From NCBI RefSeq assembly GCF_014656375.1, contig NZ_BNCH01000001.1, positions 868,001 through 932,000 of the forward strand: 64,000 nt of DNA, given 5' to 3'. Under the pieces are notes generated by a model. The model was given only the letters and a program-made list of their open reading frames with translations, was not told the origin of the DNA and did not search any database. Position 1 is the first letter of the stretch, and each line of letters begins with the position of its first letter. The position numbers were made by a program, and so were the translations under genes. Shown in pieces: positions 55,145-63,992 of the stretch. The stretch comes from Aliiroseovarius zhejiangensis. GTDB lineage: Bacteria > Pseudomonadota > Alphaproteobacteria > Rhodobacterales > Rhodobacteraceae.

Positions 55145-56305
55145 ATGATCTTGCATGAATTTATCAGCTATGATGTCCTTCGCGTGATCTGGTGGGCGCT
55201 TTTGGGCGTGCTGCTGATCGGTTTCGCGCTGACCGACGGCTTCGACATGGGCGTTGGTGCGTTGCTGCCCTTCGTTGCCAAGACCGACATTGAACGTCGC
55301 GTGGTGATCAACACTGTCGGGCCGGTCTGGGAGGGAAACCAGGTGTGGTTCATTCTCGGAGGCGGTGCGATCTTCGCCGCATGGCCGCCGCTTTACGCGG
55401 TCAGCTTCTCGGGCTTCTACCTTGCAATGTTCGTCATTCTCGCCGCGCTGATCGTGCGCCCCGTCGCGTTCAAATACCGCTCCAAGCGCGAAAGCGCGCG
55501 TTGGCGCACGGCTTGGGACTGGGCCCTGTTTGCTGGTGGGGCCGTGCCCGCCCTGCTCTTTGGTGTTGCGGTGGGCAATGTGCTGCAAGGTGTCCCATTC
55601 GAACTGACGCCAGATCTTTTCGCCCGCTATGAAGGGGCCTTCTATGCGAAGTTCTTCGGGTTGCTGAACCCCTTCGCGATATTGGCAGGTGTTGTATCCC
55701 TTGCGATGCTCGTGACCCACGGCGCGGCCTGGCTGTCCTTCAAGGCCGAGGGGGTTGTTGCCACGCGCGCGCGATCTGTTGGCGCGGTCTCGGGCCTTGT
55801 GACGATCGTCGGCTATGTTCTGGCTGGCATCTGGCTCGCTTTCGGCATCGAAGGCTATGCCTTCGCATCGGACGTGGCCGCAAACGGTCCGTCCAACCCT
55901 CTTTACACCGAGGTCCTGCGGACGGACAGCTGGCTGTCGGCCTATGCTGCGCGGCCGTGGATCGCCCTTGCACCCGTTCTGGGGCTGTTGGGGATGGTCA
56001 TGACTGTACTGGGCATGCGCGCCGGGCGCGAAGGCAAAACGCTTCTGTGGTCCAAGCTGGGCATTTTTGGTGCAATCTCATCAGTTGGGCTGACAATGTT
56101 CCCGTTCATTCTGCCCTCCTCGATTGATCCAAGGTCATCCCTGACTGTTTGGGACAGTTCGTCTTCGCACCAAACCCTGTTCGTCATGCTTGTCGCGACG
56201 GTCATCTTCATGCCCATGATCCTTGTCTACACGGCGTGGGTTTACAAAGTGCTCTGGGGCAAAGTCACCGAAGCTGACGTGACAGAATCCAGTTCAGCCT
56301 ACTAG
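55145..56305 (+). CDS. cydB: Cytochrome bd quinol oxidase subunit II
   Basis: The second large subunit of cytochrome bd. The 386-residue protein has about eight membrane helices and starts with YDVLRVIWWALLGVLLIGFALTDGFDMGVG, the family's N-terminal signature; WEGNQVWFILGGGAIFAAWPPLYA and WDSSSSHQTL near the C terminus also match. It starts five bases after the cydA stop. A longer frame upstream of ATG 55145 is a read-through of cydA in another phase and is not used. It pairs with CydA and the small CydX. Confidence 0.96.
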   Translation: MILHEFISYDVLRVIWWALLGVLLIGFALTDGFDMGVGALLPFVAKTDIERRVVINTVGPVWEGNQVWFILGGGAIFAAWPPLYAVSFSGFYLAMFVILAALIVRPVAFKYRSKRESARWRTAWDWALFAGGAVPALLFGVAVGNVLQGVPFELTPDLFARYEGAFYAKFFGLLNPFAILAGVVSLAMLVTHGAAWLSFKAEGVVATRARSVGAVSGLVTIVGYVLAGIWLAFGIEGYAFASDVAANGPSNPLYTEVLRTDSWLSAYAARPWIALAPVLGLLGMVMTVLGMRAGREGKTLLWSKLGIFGAISSVGLTMFPFILPSSIDPRSSLTVWDSSSSHQTLFVMLVATVIFMPMILVYTAWVYKVLWGKVTEADVTESSSAY

Positions 56306-56330
56306 CTCGCTTAACCGGAAGGAAAACAGA

Positions 56331-56456
56331 ATGTGGTATTTTGCCTGGCTCCTTGGCCTGCCTCTGGCCGCGATGTTTGCGGTCGTGAACGCAATGTGGC
56401 TTGAAATGCGCCGTGATCGTGCGCTGTCGGAACAGCCGCATACGGAAAAGGGATAA
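56331..56456 (+). CDS. cydX: Cytochrome bd small subunit CydX
   Basis: A 41-codon gene 25 bases after cydB with a GGAAGGA ribosome site. The product begins MWYFAWLLGLPLAAMFAV, followed by NAMWLEMRRDRA; this single-helix peptide with the MWYFxW start and NAMWxE motif is diagnostic of CydX/YbgT, needed for stability and activity of the CydAB complex. The gene is short and easily missed by automated callers. It completes the cydDCABX order. Confidence 0.93.
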   Translation: MWYFAWLLGLPLAAMFAVVNAMWLEMRRDRALSEQPHTEKG

Positions 56457-57033
56457 CACACCTCGCAGCCAACGCAGCGCTTCGACGCCGGTCGCCCGCG
56501 ATTGAAACCGCAGTGACCGGCGTTGGCGCAACACCCAAATTTTGTGATACCGAATGACCGGAACTTGCAGCGCAAGGCGTTGTAAAGCGGCTATGATCGC
56601 ATCACGTCAACTGAACAAATCCTAGCCAACCGGTTTAACTGATGGGCAAGCGTGTTCAGCGGTTCGACACCTCATCAAACACACCAGAGACTGGCCGTTT
56701 GTGGAAACAAGTGCTTGCTGTGGCATGAAGCACTTTGGGCATTAAGGTGTCGTCAATCCGCACGGATTGTTTGCGACCGGGTCACGTCGATCAGCCGCGA
56801 GCCGATCGCATTCGGAACGGATGGGATGCGAAGGACAAAGGTAGATCAGACCTACAGGAAAACTGGGACGCTACCTCGTTTTTTGCTAGATCACCGCGCC
56901 ACACCAAGATGTACGCTGTTCGCCAAAACGGGTTTATTGTGATCCTTGTAGAGTAAAGTGAAGAACAAACGTTACTTTGCCATCCAACTGACCCTCGGAA
57001 AATGAACCGGAGTCCGGCTGCCAGCCAATCTTC
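56457..57033. other. 577-base intergenic region without recognised gene
   Basis: Lies between cydX and a convergent LuxR-type gene. Apart from the inverted repeat after cydX it holds open frames of 70-95 codons on the plus strand with no recognisable motif or proper ribosome site. It could hold remnant DNA, since the IS3 remnant lies at the other end of the cyd operon, but I cannot show it. Confidence 0.4.
56468..56527 (+). terminator. Large inverted repeat closing the cyd operon
   Basis: GCCAACGC (56468-56475) pairs with GCGTTGGC (56520-56527); nested within it ACGCCGGTC (56485-56493) pairs with GACCGGCGT (56515-56523). The overlapping arms permit two alternative stems. The downstream sequence has only a short TTTT (56538-56541), so termination may be partial or Rho-assisted. 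Confidence 0.5.
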
Positions 57034-58164
57034 TTAGATTGAAGTCAGCACCTTGCGAACCAATTCTGTTCGCCGAACGACATCCATCTTTGACATTGCA
57101 GATTTAAGCTGGTTGCGGATTGTGTGAATGCTGACCTTGCGAAATTCTGCGATCTCTCGGGTCGACCGGCCTTCTGCGATACTCTCTGCGACCTCTGCTT
57201 CACAGGGTGTCAACGAGAACAGCTCGACCAACATCCCTTTTGCATCCGTAGCATGCTGATCGCGCATCATGCACAGCATCAGAAGCGGCCTTCCGATCAG
57301 CCCGAGATCTGAAAACATTGTGGCGTCATCCCGAAGTGCAAGCCTAGCTGTTCGACACCTGAACTCTTGCCCGTTCCTCCGATCGACGGCTCTGAACGTG
57401 GTTTCAAGGGTTAGTTCATGCCGGGCAAGTCTGTCTGCCAACCTTTCAAGCAACCGCGTGAGCCGCGGGCTTCGAAAAAACAGTCTCTCTCGGAGGTCGC
57501 AGCAAAATACGGCACCCTCGTGAATCAATGTTTGAGCTTCTTCATTCGCGAAACGGACCCGGCGTTGACCATCAATTGCGACAACCGAAGGTGGGTGCCA
57601 AAGCCCGACCTTGACGGCCGTCTGTTCGACGACCTTGGCTGCGATCATCTGATTTATTTCAATTGCGTGTTGAATGCTGGGCACCAGTCGAGCGACGAGC
57701 GCCATCCATTGATCCTGCTTTGCCTCAATATCCCGTCGGCGAATGTTGCCCCCCAGCAGGAAGTTGCGCCGCCTGTCATTGAAAACAACCGCACCGCCAC
57801 CACCCAGAATGTCACCATTGGGCCGCACCCAATCATTGTAAAACTCGGTTCTAGCGAGGTCTTCCACAGGACACATTTCCTCGGCGTGCATGACTGATCC
57901 TGCTGCGCGTTTCATGAAAACGGGAACCCAGGCATTCATTGTTCCATAATATTCGGCATAGGAGCGGACTGCTTCTGGATCGTATCCAGAGCTTTTTATT
58001 CCGAACTGGGTGTTCGACCTGACATCTTGCCCGAACATATGGGTGCGCACACCGCCTGTTAGTTGGTGTAGGGCGTCTAGAAAATCTTGCCACTTCCTAG
58101 GATCAACCTCAGCTTTGAAAATCAGGTTTGTCAGCCGCGTAAAATCAGTTTGACTTACAGACAT
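57034..58164 (-). CDS. LuxR-type HTH transcriptional regulator
   Basis: A 376-residue regulator with a long N-terminal domain (1-300) of unknown fold and a C-terminal LuxR HTH (about 312-370, LTPCEAEVAESIAEGRSTREIAEFRKVSIHTIRNQLKSAMSK contains it). The N-terminal half has no autoinducer-binding signature; a segment resembling a PAS-type or FhlA-like module (VVAIDGQRRVRFANEEAQTL) lies about residues 195-225. It is divergent from the RTX gene (273 bases between) and is a likely controller of it. Family call is firm, ligand unknown. Confidence 0.83.
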   Translation of the reverse strand: MSVSQTDFTRLTNLIFKAEVDPRKWQDFLDALHQLTGGVRTHMFGQDVRSNTQFGIKSSGYDPEAVRSYAEYYGTMNAWVPVFMKRAAGSVMHAEEMCPVEDLARTEFYNDWVRPNGDILGGGGAVVFNDRRRNFLLGGNIRRRDIEAKQDQWMALVARLVPSIQHAIEINQMIAAKVVEQTAVKVGLWHPPSVVAIDGQRRVRFANEEAQTLIHEGAVFCCDLRERLFFRSPRLTRLLERLADRLARHELTLETTFRAVDRRNGQEFRCRTARLALRDDATMFSDLGLIGRPLLMLCMMRDQHATDAKGMLVELFSLTPCEAEVAESIAEGRSTREIAEFRKVSIHTIRNQLKSAMSKMDVVRRTELVRKVLTSI

Positions 58165-58360
58165 AGGAATTCTCTGTCGAAGGCAACAGCTCCACCAGAA
58201 ATTGATCTATCGGCGCAAATTATAACAGATTTACCGCTTTATGGCGAACCGGCTTGCCCAAAATCCAAGATCAGTACCGTCGGGAGTTCGTTTGCAGATG
58301 ACCCCGGGACAGCTTCAAACCATCATGAAATGACCGGCGATACCAAGGGAGCTTAGCCCA

Positions 58361-58381
58361 ATTGGTTCATGCCAGACCAAA
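58361..58381. promoter_or_regulatory. Inverted repeat upstream of the RTX gene
   Basis: TTGGT (58362-58366) and ACCAA (58376-58380) form a dyad with a nine-base spacer, 56 bases before the RTX start. The position is suitable for an operator of the divergent LuxR regulator. It is short, so chance occurrence cannot be excluded. Confidence 0.3.
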
Positions 58382-58436
58382 TCCGTTCATCTAATTTGGT
58401 GAGTCTTTTCGTCCGCTTTTCATTACGGAGGCTCCA

Positions 58437-61139
58437 ATGGCATTCATATTCAAAAGCTCTCGGAACGACATCGTCCGGGGCACAGACTCATCTGATTGGA
58501 TTTTTACATTTGGGGGCGATGACGAAGTTCATGCCCGCGCGGGGAACGACTTTGTTTTCGGCGGGCTTGGCAATGATTGGATCAGTGGTGGCGATGGTCG
58601 CGACTACATCTACGGTCAGCGCGGTGATGATTTTCTGATTGGCGGCGCAGGAGCAGACGTCCTGCGTGGCGGTCGCGGCAATGATACCGCTGTATTTGTC
58701 GCAGCGGACAATACTCGGAATGCATATCACAATGACGCATATTATGGCGGCAAGGGGCATGACACACTCAGGCTCGAGTTCACGGCGGATGAATGGGCAG
58801 AGTGCTCAGTGAAAGAGGATGTGGCGGGCTTTCTGAACTGGCTTTCGGACACATCTGCCGCGCGCTCATTCACATTCACTTCACTAAGTCTGACGGCGCG
58901 AAGCTTTGAATGCCTGAAGGTTTTTGTCGACGGTGTAGAGATCGACCCCACTGCCCCGCCGGACGTGACCGAGATAGACCTGTCAGATTCGACAGAAGAT
59001 GAAACGGTCACAATATCTGATGATTCTGACACCAATATCCAAACGGGCTCGGGCGATGATACGATCACGGCCGGCAATGGCACCAATGTAATCGACGCGG
59101 GTGACGGCAACAACGTCGTGACAACAGGCAGTGGCGACGATGACATTACCACGGGGTCCGGTGATGATACCGTCACGATAGGCGATGGGGACGATATCGT
59201 GCGCACCGGTGCCGGAAATGACACGATTATTGCCGGGGCCGGTTTGGGTGATGACATCATCGACGGTGGGCTAGGCAATGATACAGTGGCTTACCCATCT
59301 GTCACAAATGGGGTCACGATTGATCTCCGCCCCGAGGATCGGTCGGGCACGATGACAATAAACAACGGCACAATAGGGGATTATCTGTCGTCGAATGGAT
59401 ATGCGGCGACCACGCCGGTTGGCATTGCGACTGGTGATGTTTCCCCGACGGGACAGGACGAAGTCGAAGTTGATATCCTGATCAGCATTGAAAATGCCAC
59501 GGGTGGGACGGGCAGCGATCACATCACGGGCAACGACGACGACAATGTTTTGCGAGGCGGCGATGAATCGGACACGGGGAATGACACGCTTCTGGGTCTA
59601 GCGGGCAATGACCTTTTGATTGGGGGTGCCGGAAACGACAGCATTGATGGTGGTGCGGGTGACGATACGATCGAAGGCGGCGCCGGGAATGACACGATCG
59701 ATGGTGGCGAAGGGTTCAACCAGATCGTCCTGAGCGGGACCAACGACGACTATGACGTCGTCAGCAACGGCGACGGCACCTACACGGTCACGGATGTCGG
59801 GGGAAATGGCGACGGTGTCGACGTAATCACCAATATCGAAGACCTCGTGTTTTCCAACACGACGTTGGCTTTGTGGACGTTCGTGGATGGATTCGACATC
59901 TTCGGCACGTCAAACGCCGAAACCATCAACGGCACACCGGGGCGAGACAACATTTATGCTGGCGCAGGTGACGACCAGATTTTCGGACGCGGAGAAGAAG
60001 ACTGGATTACAGGAGGCGCTGGAAATGACTTGATTGATGGCGGCGATGGAGTGGTTGACGACGATTCTGGTTGGGACGCTGCGGACTATATGGAGGAAAC
60101 ATTTGAAGGAGGGTCTCAGGGCGTCACCGTCAACCTTGGCACCCAAACTGCGACGGACACGTTCGGCGACACGGATACTTTGGTTAACATCGAACGGATC
60201 AACGCCACGAATTTCGCGGACATCCTCATCGGATCCGACGATGACGACGCATTCGACCCTCATGGCGGTGATGACGAAATTCACGGCGGCGATGGTTGGG
60301 ACAATCTGATGTATCAACTATCCGCTGGTGAGGGTGGAGTTTCGGGGATCGTGGCAACATTTAGCCCGACAGTTGAGGGGTCAGGAACTGTGGAGGACCC
60401 GTTTGGAGATACTGACACTTTTTCCGGGATCGAAGCCCTTCGCGGCACCGAGTTCGATGACGACGTAACTGGCGGTTTTGGTTTTCAGTCCATTCGCACA
60501 TATGCGGGTGATGACATCGTCGACGGAACGATAGGGCAACAGATGCTGGGCTATCATGACGATGCGAATTACGGTGGTTTCGAAGGCATCTCGGTCGATA
60601 TGTCCGTGGTCGATGGAAACGGTTTTGCGACCGTGACTGACGGTTTCGGCGATAAAGACCTGATCAAGGATGTCGAGGAAATTCGCGGCACCGGCACCGA
60701 CGACTCCATCACTGGCAGCAACGCGGATAACTTCTTTCTTGGTGAAGCTGGCGATGACTTCATCGACGGACAAGACGGCAGCGATACGATCCAGGGCGGC
60801 TTGGGAAACGATACGATTCTGGGTGGGGTTGGCGACGACAATCTTGATGGCGGTGCGGATAACGACACCATCACTGGGGGAGCGGGTGTTGACGTCATGA
60901 TAGGTGGAGCCGGCGCTGACCAATTCATCTTCAGCCTCGGCGACGGCAATGACATCATCGAAGATTTCACGGTCGGAGAGGATCTTCTGGTCCTTGAGGG
61001 CGGCGTGACCATCACCGGATTGTCCGAGCTTGACGTCGGAGGTGATGCCAGTTTGGACACGGTCGTCGAGTTGTCGAGCGGCGAAGAGATTGCACTGTTG
61101 GATGTCTCTGGTCTCACCGACTGGAATGCGCTTCTGTGA
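58437..61139 (+). CDS. RTX calcium-binding repeat protein, probable type I secreted
   Basis: A 900-residue acidic protein made largely of RTX repeats (GGxGxDxLx). Repeat blocks are seen near residues 25-85, 190-290 (a variant rich in TGSGDDTITAGNGTN-type units), 370-430, 500-550, and 750-830. Intervening stretches are beta-rich and Asp/Gly-heavy. There is no N-terminal signal peptide and no cysteine-rich or enzymatic domain that I recognise. The C-terminal about 50 residues after the last repeat (FSLGDGNDIIEDFTVGEDLL and LSSGEEIALLDVSGL) look like a type I secretion signal. Calcium binding outside the cell would fold it. A surface-layer, adhesin or biofilm role is likely. GGAG precedes the ATG. 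Confidence 0.88.
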   Translation: MAFIFKSSRNDIVRGTDSSDWIFTFGGDDEVHARAGNDFVFGGLGNDWISGGDGRDYIYGQRGDDFLIGGAGADVLRGGRGNDTAVFVAADNTRNAYHNDAYYGGKGHDTLRLEFTADEWAECSVKEDVAGFLNWLSDTSAARSFTFTSLSLTARSFECLKVFVDGVEIDPTAPPDVTEIDLSDSTEDETVTISDDSDTNIQTGSGDDTITAGNGTNVIDAGDGNNVVTTGSGDDDITTGSGDDTVTIGDGDDIVRTGAGNDTIIAGAGLGDDIIDGGLGNDTVAYPSVTNGVTIDLRPEDRSGTMTINNGTIGDYLSSNGYAATTPVGIATGDVSPTGQDEVEVDILISIENATGGTGSDHITGNDDDNVLRGGDESDTGNDTLLGLAGNDLLIGGAGNDSIDGGAGDDTIEGGAGNDTIDGGEGFNQIVLSGTNDDYDVVSNGDGTYTVTDVGGNGDGVDVITNIEDLVFSNTTLALWTFVDGFDIFGTSNAETINGTPGRDNIYAGAGDDQIFGRGEEDWITGGAGNDLIDGGDGVVDDDSGWDAADYMEETFEGGSQGVTVNLGTQTATDTFGDTDTLVNIERINATNFADILIGSDDDDAFDPHGGDDEIHGGDGWDNLMYQLSAGEGGVSGIVATFSPTVEGSGTVEDPFGDTDTFSGIEALRGTEFDDDVTGGFGFQSIRTYAGDDIVDGTIGQQMLGYHDDANYGGFEGISVDMSVVDGNGFATVTDGFGDKDLIKDVEEIRGTGTDDSITGSNADNFFLGEAGDDFIDGQDGSDTIQGGLGNDTILGGVGDDNLDGGADNDTITGGAGVDVMIGGAGADQFIFSLGDGNDIIEDFTVGEDLLVLEGGVTITGLSELDVGGDASLDTVVELSSGEEIALLDVSGLTDWNALL

Positions 61140-61245
61140 GTGCCTGGCCCTTTGCGTCTGCGCCGCAGATTTTCGGGTTTCTCTGATCCGGTTTCAGGAG
61201 CTGGTGGGCGCAAAGGGGTTTTGTATAGGGTGACACCTGATCAGG

Positions 61246-61273
61246 ATTGATTGTCTCAAAAAACGAGATCAAT
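61246..61273 (+). repeat. Inverted repeat downstream of the RTX gene
   Basis: ATTGATTGTCTC and GAGATCAAT flank an A-rich loop (AAAAAAC); the arms pair apart from one insertion. A palindrome CCTGATCAGG lies just before it (61236-61245). It is about 107 bases after the RTX stop, and convergent with the Crp/Fnr gene, so it may be a weak bidirectional terminator; FNR-like half sites (TTGAT) also occur here, but they are at the 3' end of both genes. Confidence 0.4.
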
Positions 61274-61327
61274 GGGCCGAGCTAGCAAACAGGACGATTA
61301 ATGCGATGTCCCCACGGTCGCCTTGCC

Positions 61328-62011
61328 TTACCCGTCGTCGCGGGCGTAATCCCGCAATTGCTGCACATCGCTGATGATGGCGCTGGCCTTGTCAATCCGC
61401 ACCCCATACGCCCCCAGCCGCGAGAAAGCGCGTGACAGGCTTTCGGGTTTCATCCCCAGACGTCCTGCGATCAGGACCTTGTCGTATGGCAATTTGATCG
61501 CACAATCGTCGGGCGTGCCGTCGCACAGGCCAAGCAGAAACTCGGCCACACGCTGCGGTGCGGTCTTGGCCTTCAACTGCTCAAGCTGTGTCACCAGCCC
61601 GTGCAGATGTGTGAAGGTCGAGGACAGGATGGACAAGGCGACCTCGGGATCCTGTTTCACAAGCTGAACCATGACATTGGTCGGGATATGCATGACCTCG
61701 CAATTGGTGGCCGCTTCGCCCGACACCGGATAGGGCAGTTTTCGCAGGGCCACGGCCTCGCCGAAACTTTCGCCACGGGTAAAGACGCTCACCACCGCTT
61801 CGGTGCCGCCGCGCGTCATGCGGTAGAGCTTCACCCAGCCATCCAAGACAATGTGGATCGCATCGGCAGACTCCTCTTGCATGAACAGTGTTTCGCCACG
61901 CTCGTAATGCCGCCATGTCGCTTGTGACAGGATCGCGTCCACATGCACATCGGGTAGCGCGCGCATGAAAAGAGAATTGCGCGCAATCGTCTTATACTTT
62001 TCAAGTGGCAC
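61328..62011 (-). CDS. Crp/Fnr-family transcriptional regulator (Dnr-like)
   Basis: A 227-residue regulator with a cyclic-nucleotide-binding-like sensor domain (about 15-130, including GETLFMQEESADAIHIVLDGWVKLY and GESFGEAVAL) and a C-terminal Crp-type HTH (LIAGRLGMKPESLSRAFSRL). The N-terminal cysteines that bind the FNR iron-sulfur cluster are absent, so oxygen is not sensed in that way; the overall pattern is like the Dnr/NnrR group, often haem- or NO-linked. I choose GTG 62011 with an AGGGGAAA site over an ATG at 62053 with a poorly placed one. It lies downstream of the KefB/C gene on the same strand. Confidence 0.88.
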   Translation of the reverse strand: MPLEKYKTIARNSLFMRALPDVHVDAILSQATWRHYERGETLFMQEESADAIHIVLDGWVKLYRMTRGGTEAVVSVFTRGESFGEAVALRKLPYPVSGEAATNCEVMHIPTNVMVQLVKQDPEVALSILSSTFTHLHGLVTQLEQLKAKTAPQRVAEFLLGLCDGTPDDCAIKLPYDKVLIAGRLGMKPESLSRAFSRLGAYGVRIDKASAIISDVQQLRDYARDDG

Positions 62012-62126
62012 TGTGTTTCCCCTGTAAACGGCACTGTGCAAGCAGCGCGCCATCCTGTTTCGGCATCGTTTCTATCTGCGCAACCCGGCGGCGTCCACCA
62101 TCTGAATGCATCTGGTGCACCCGGGT

Positions 62127-63992
62127 TCAGTCGCCAGAGCGGGTTGCCCTGACAACCCGTCCGGCCAGCTGTTCTTCCCAGGATTTCATCATCTCATCGA
62201 CCCGCTTCATATAGGCTTCGTTTTCTACGGTTGGCGTGTCGATGTCATGCAGCTGGGCAAGGTCGAGCATCACTTCGCGATCCGACGCGTCGAACTCGGC
62301 CACCATACGTTCAGCCGTGGCGCGACCATGCCCAAGCGCCTCGAACGCCGAACGGGTCATGCGCAGCGAGCTGTCATACACTTCGCGGATCACGTCGCGG
62401 CACCCCACAGACCACAGGTCATAGACATGGTCGCGGTCAACCGCGCGGGCAATGACATGCACATGTGGATGATGCGCGCAGACATAGCGGGTCATTTCGG
62501 TGATCGCCTCTTTCCCGTCAATTGCGATGACAAGGATCTTCGCGTCTTCGATCCCTGCGGCGTGCAGCATATCGGGACGTGTGGCATCGCCGAAATGTAC
62601 GCTGATCCCGAACCGGCGCAGCATCTCAAGCTGTTCCGACGAATAGTCCAGCACCGTCGTGTCATACCCGGCGGCGCGCAGGCCACGGTTCACGATGCCG
62701 CCAAACCGGCCGTGGCCGGCGATGATGATCTGGGCCGGTGTCTCGATCGGATCAGCCTCGCGCCGGTCCTCGTGCGAGTATCGTGGTGCGATCACCCGGT
62801 CATAGAGGATGAACAGCACGGGTGTCAGCAGCATCGACAGCGCCACCACCAGCAGCAAGAGGTCGGCAATCTCCTTGGGGATCACGGCATTGGCAACCGA
62901 GAAGGACAAAAGGACAAACCCGAATTCACCCGCTTGGGCAAGGCCCAGACCGAACAACCACTTGTCACCGCCCGTCAGGTGAAAAGCTCTGCCCAGCACC
63001 ATCAATATGATGGATTTCAAGACGATCAACCCGACCGTCAACCCCAGAACCAGCGCGATGTTCTGACCCAGTAATTCAAAATCAATACTGGCCCCGACGG
63101 TGATGAAAAAGACGCCAAGAAAAATGCCCTTGAACGGGTCGATGTCGCTTTCCAACTCATGTCGGTAGGCGCTGCCACCCATCACGACCCCCGCCAGAAA
63201 AGTGCCCAGCGCCGGGGACAGGCCGACGAGCGTCATCAACAGCGCGATGCCCAAAACCATCATCAATGCCGCGGTGATGAACAGTTCGCGCAACTTGGCG
63301 CGGGCCACGAACCGAAATACGGGCGTTGTCAAATAGATGCCGATGAATACCACCGCCGCGATGGCGCCCAGCGTGACCAGCGCCGTCTGCCACCCGTTCA
63401 GACCGTCAACCAGGCTGAGGTTCAGATGGGATGCACCGGCACCGTGATCGCCCGCATCATCCGCCCCGTGCGACAGGGTGGTGGCCAGGTCCGGCTGCGC
63501 CAGCAAAGGGATCAGGGCCAGCATCGGAATGACCGCGATGTCCTGCATCAACAGCACCGAGAAGCTCGCCTGCCCCCCGTCAGATCGCAACAGCCCTTTT
63601 TCGCGCAGGGTTTGGTTGACGATGGCGGTCGATGACAGGGCCAGCACCAGCCCTATGGCCAATCCGATGGCGGGCGACAGGCCGAACGCCATCGCAATCA
63701 GCATGATCAGACCTGCTGTGACGACAACCTGCAACCCGCCCAGAACGAAGATCCGCGCTCGCATGTCCCAAAGGGCGCGCGGGTTCATCTCAAGCCCGAC
63801 AACGAACAGCATCATAACGACGCCAAACTCTGCGAAGTGCTGCAGCGCGACCACATCCGCGCCCATTGCGTGCAAGAACGGGCTGATGATGATCCCGGCC
63901 AGCAGGTATCCCAGCACCGACCCAAGCCCCAGGCGCGATGCGATCGGCACTGCCAGAACCCCGGCCAGAAACAGCGTGAAAGTAATCAGCAT
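62127..63992 (-). CDS. CPA2 monovalent cation:proton antiporter with TrkA-N domain (KefB/KefC-like)
   Basis: A 621-residue antiporter. The N-terminal 390 residues hold about 12 membrane helices of the Na+/H+ exchanger fold (EFGVVMMLFVVGLEMNP, LALSSTAIVNQTLREKG, GTFLAGVVMGGS are conserved). The C-terminal cytoplasmic part (about 415-540) is a Rossmann TrkA-N/RCK domain (IIIAGHGRFGGIVNRGLRAAGYDTTVLD). Such proteins exchange K+ for H+ and are often gated by glutathione adducts or NAD(H). It is complete in the window, starting eight bases from its right end. No KefF/KefG ancillary gene is seen next to it. A Crp/Fnr regulator follows. Confidence 0.92.
   Translation of the reverse strand: MLITFTLFLAGVLAVPIASRLGLGSVLGYLLAGIIISPFLHAMGADVVALQHFAEFGVVMMLFVVGLEMNPRALWDMRARIFVLGGLQVVVTAGLIMLIAMAFGLSPAIGLAIGLVLALSSTAIVNQTLREKGLLRSDGGQASFSVLLMQDIAVIPMLALIPLLAQPDLATTLSHGADDAGDHGAGASHLNLSLVDGLNGWQTALVTLGAIAAVVFIGIYLTTPVFRFVARAKLRELFITAALMMVLGIALLMTLVGLSPALGTFLAGVVMGGSAYRHELESDIDPFKGIFLGVFFITVGASIDFELLGQNIALVLGLTVGLIVLKSIILMVLGRAFHLTGGDKWLFGLGLAQAGEFGFVLLSFSVANAVIPKEIADLLLLVVALSMLLTPVLFILYDRVIAPRYSHEDRREADPIETPAQIIIAGHGRFGGIVNRGLRAAGYDTTVLDYSSEQLEMLRRFGISVHFGDATRPDMLHAAGIEDAKILVIAIDGKEAITEMTRYVCAHHPHVHVIARAVDRDHVYDLWSVGCRDVIREVYDSSLRMTRSAFEALGHGRATAERMVAEFDASDREVMLDLAQLHDIDTPTVENEAYMKRVDEMMKSWEEQLAGRVVRATRSGD

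Noticed and set aside
61246-61260. A possible FNR box (TTGAT half site) near the Crp/Fnr gene
   Set aside because: The second half site does not fit ATCAA, and the site lies at the 3' ends of two convergent genes rather than in a promoter.
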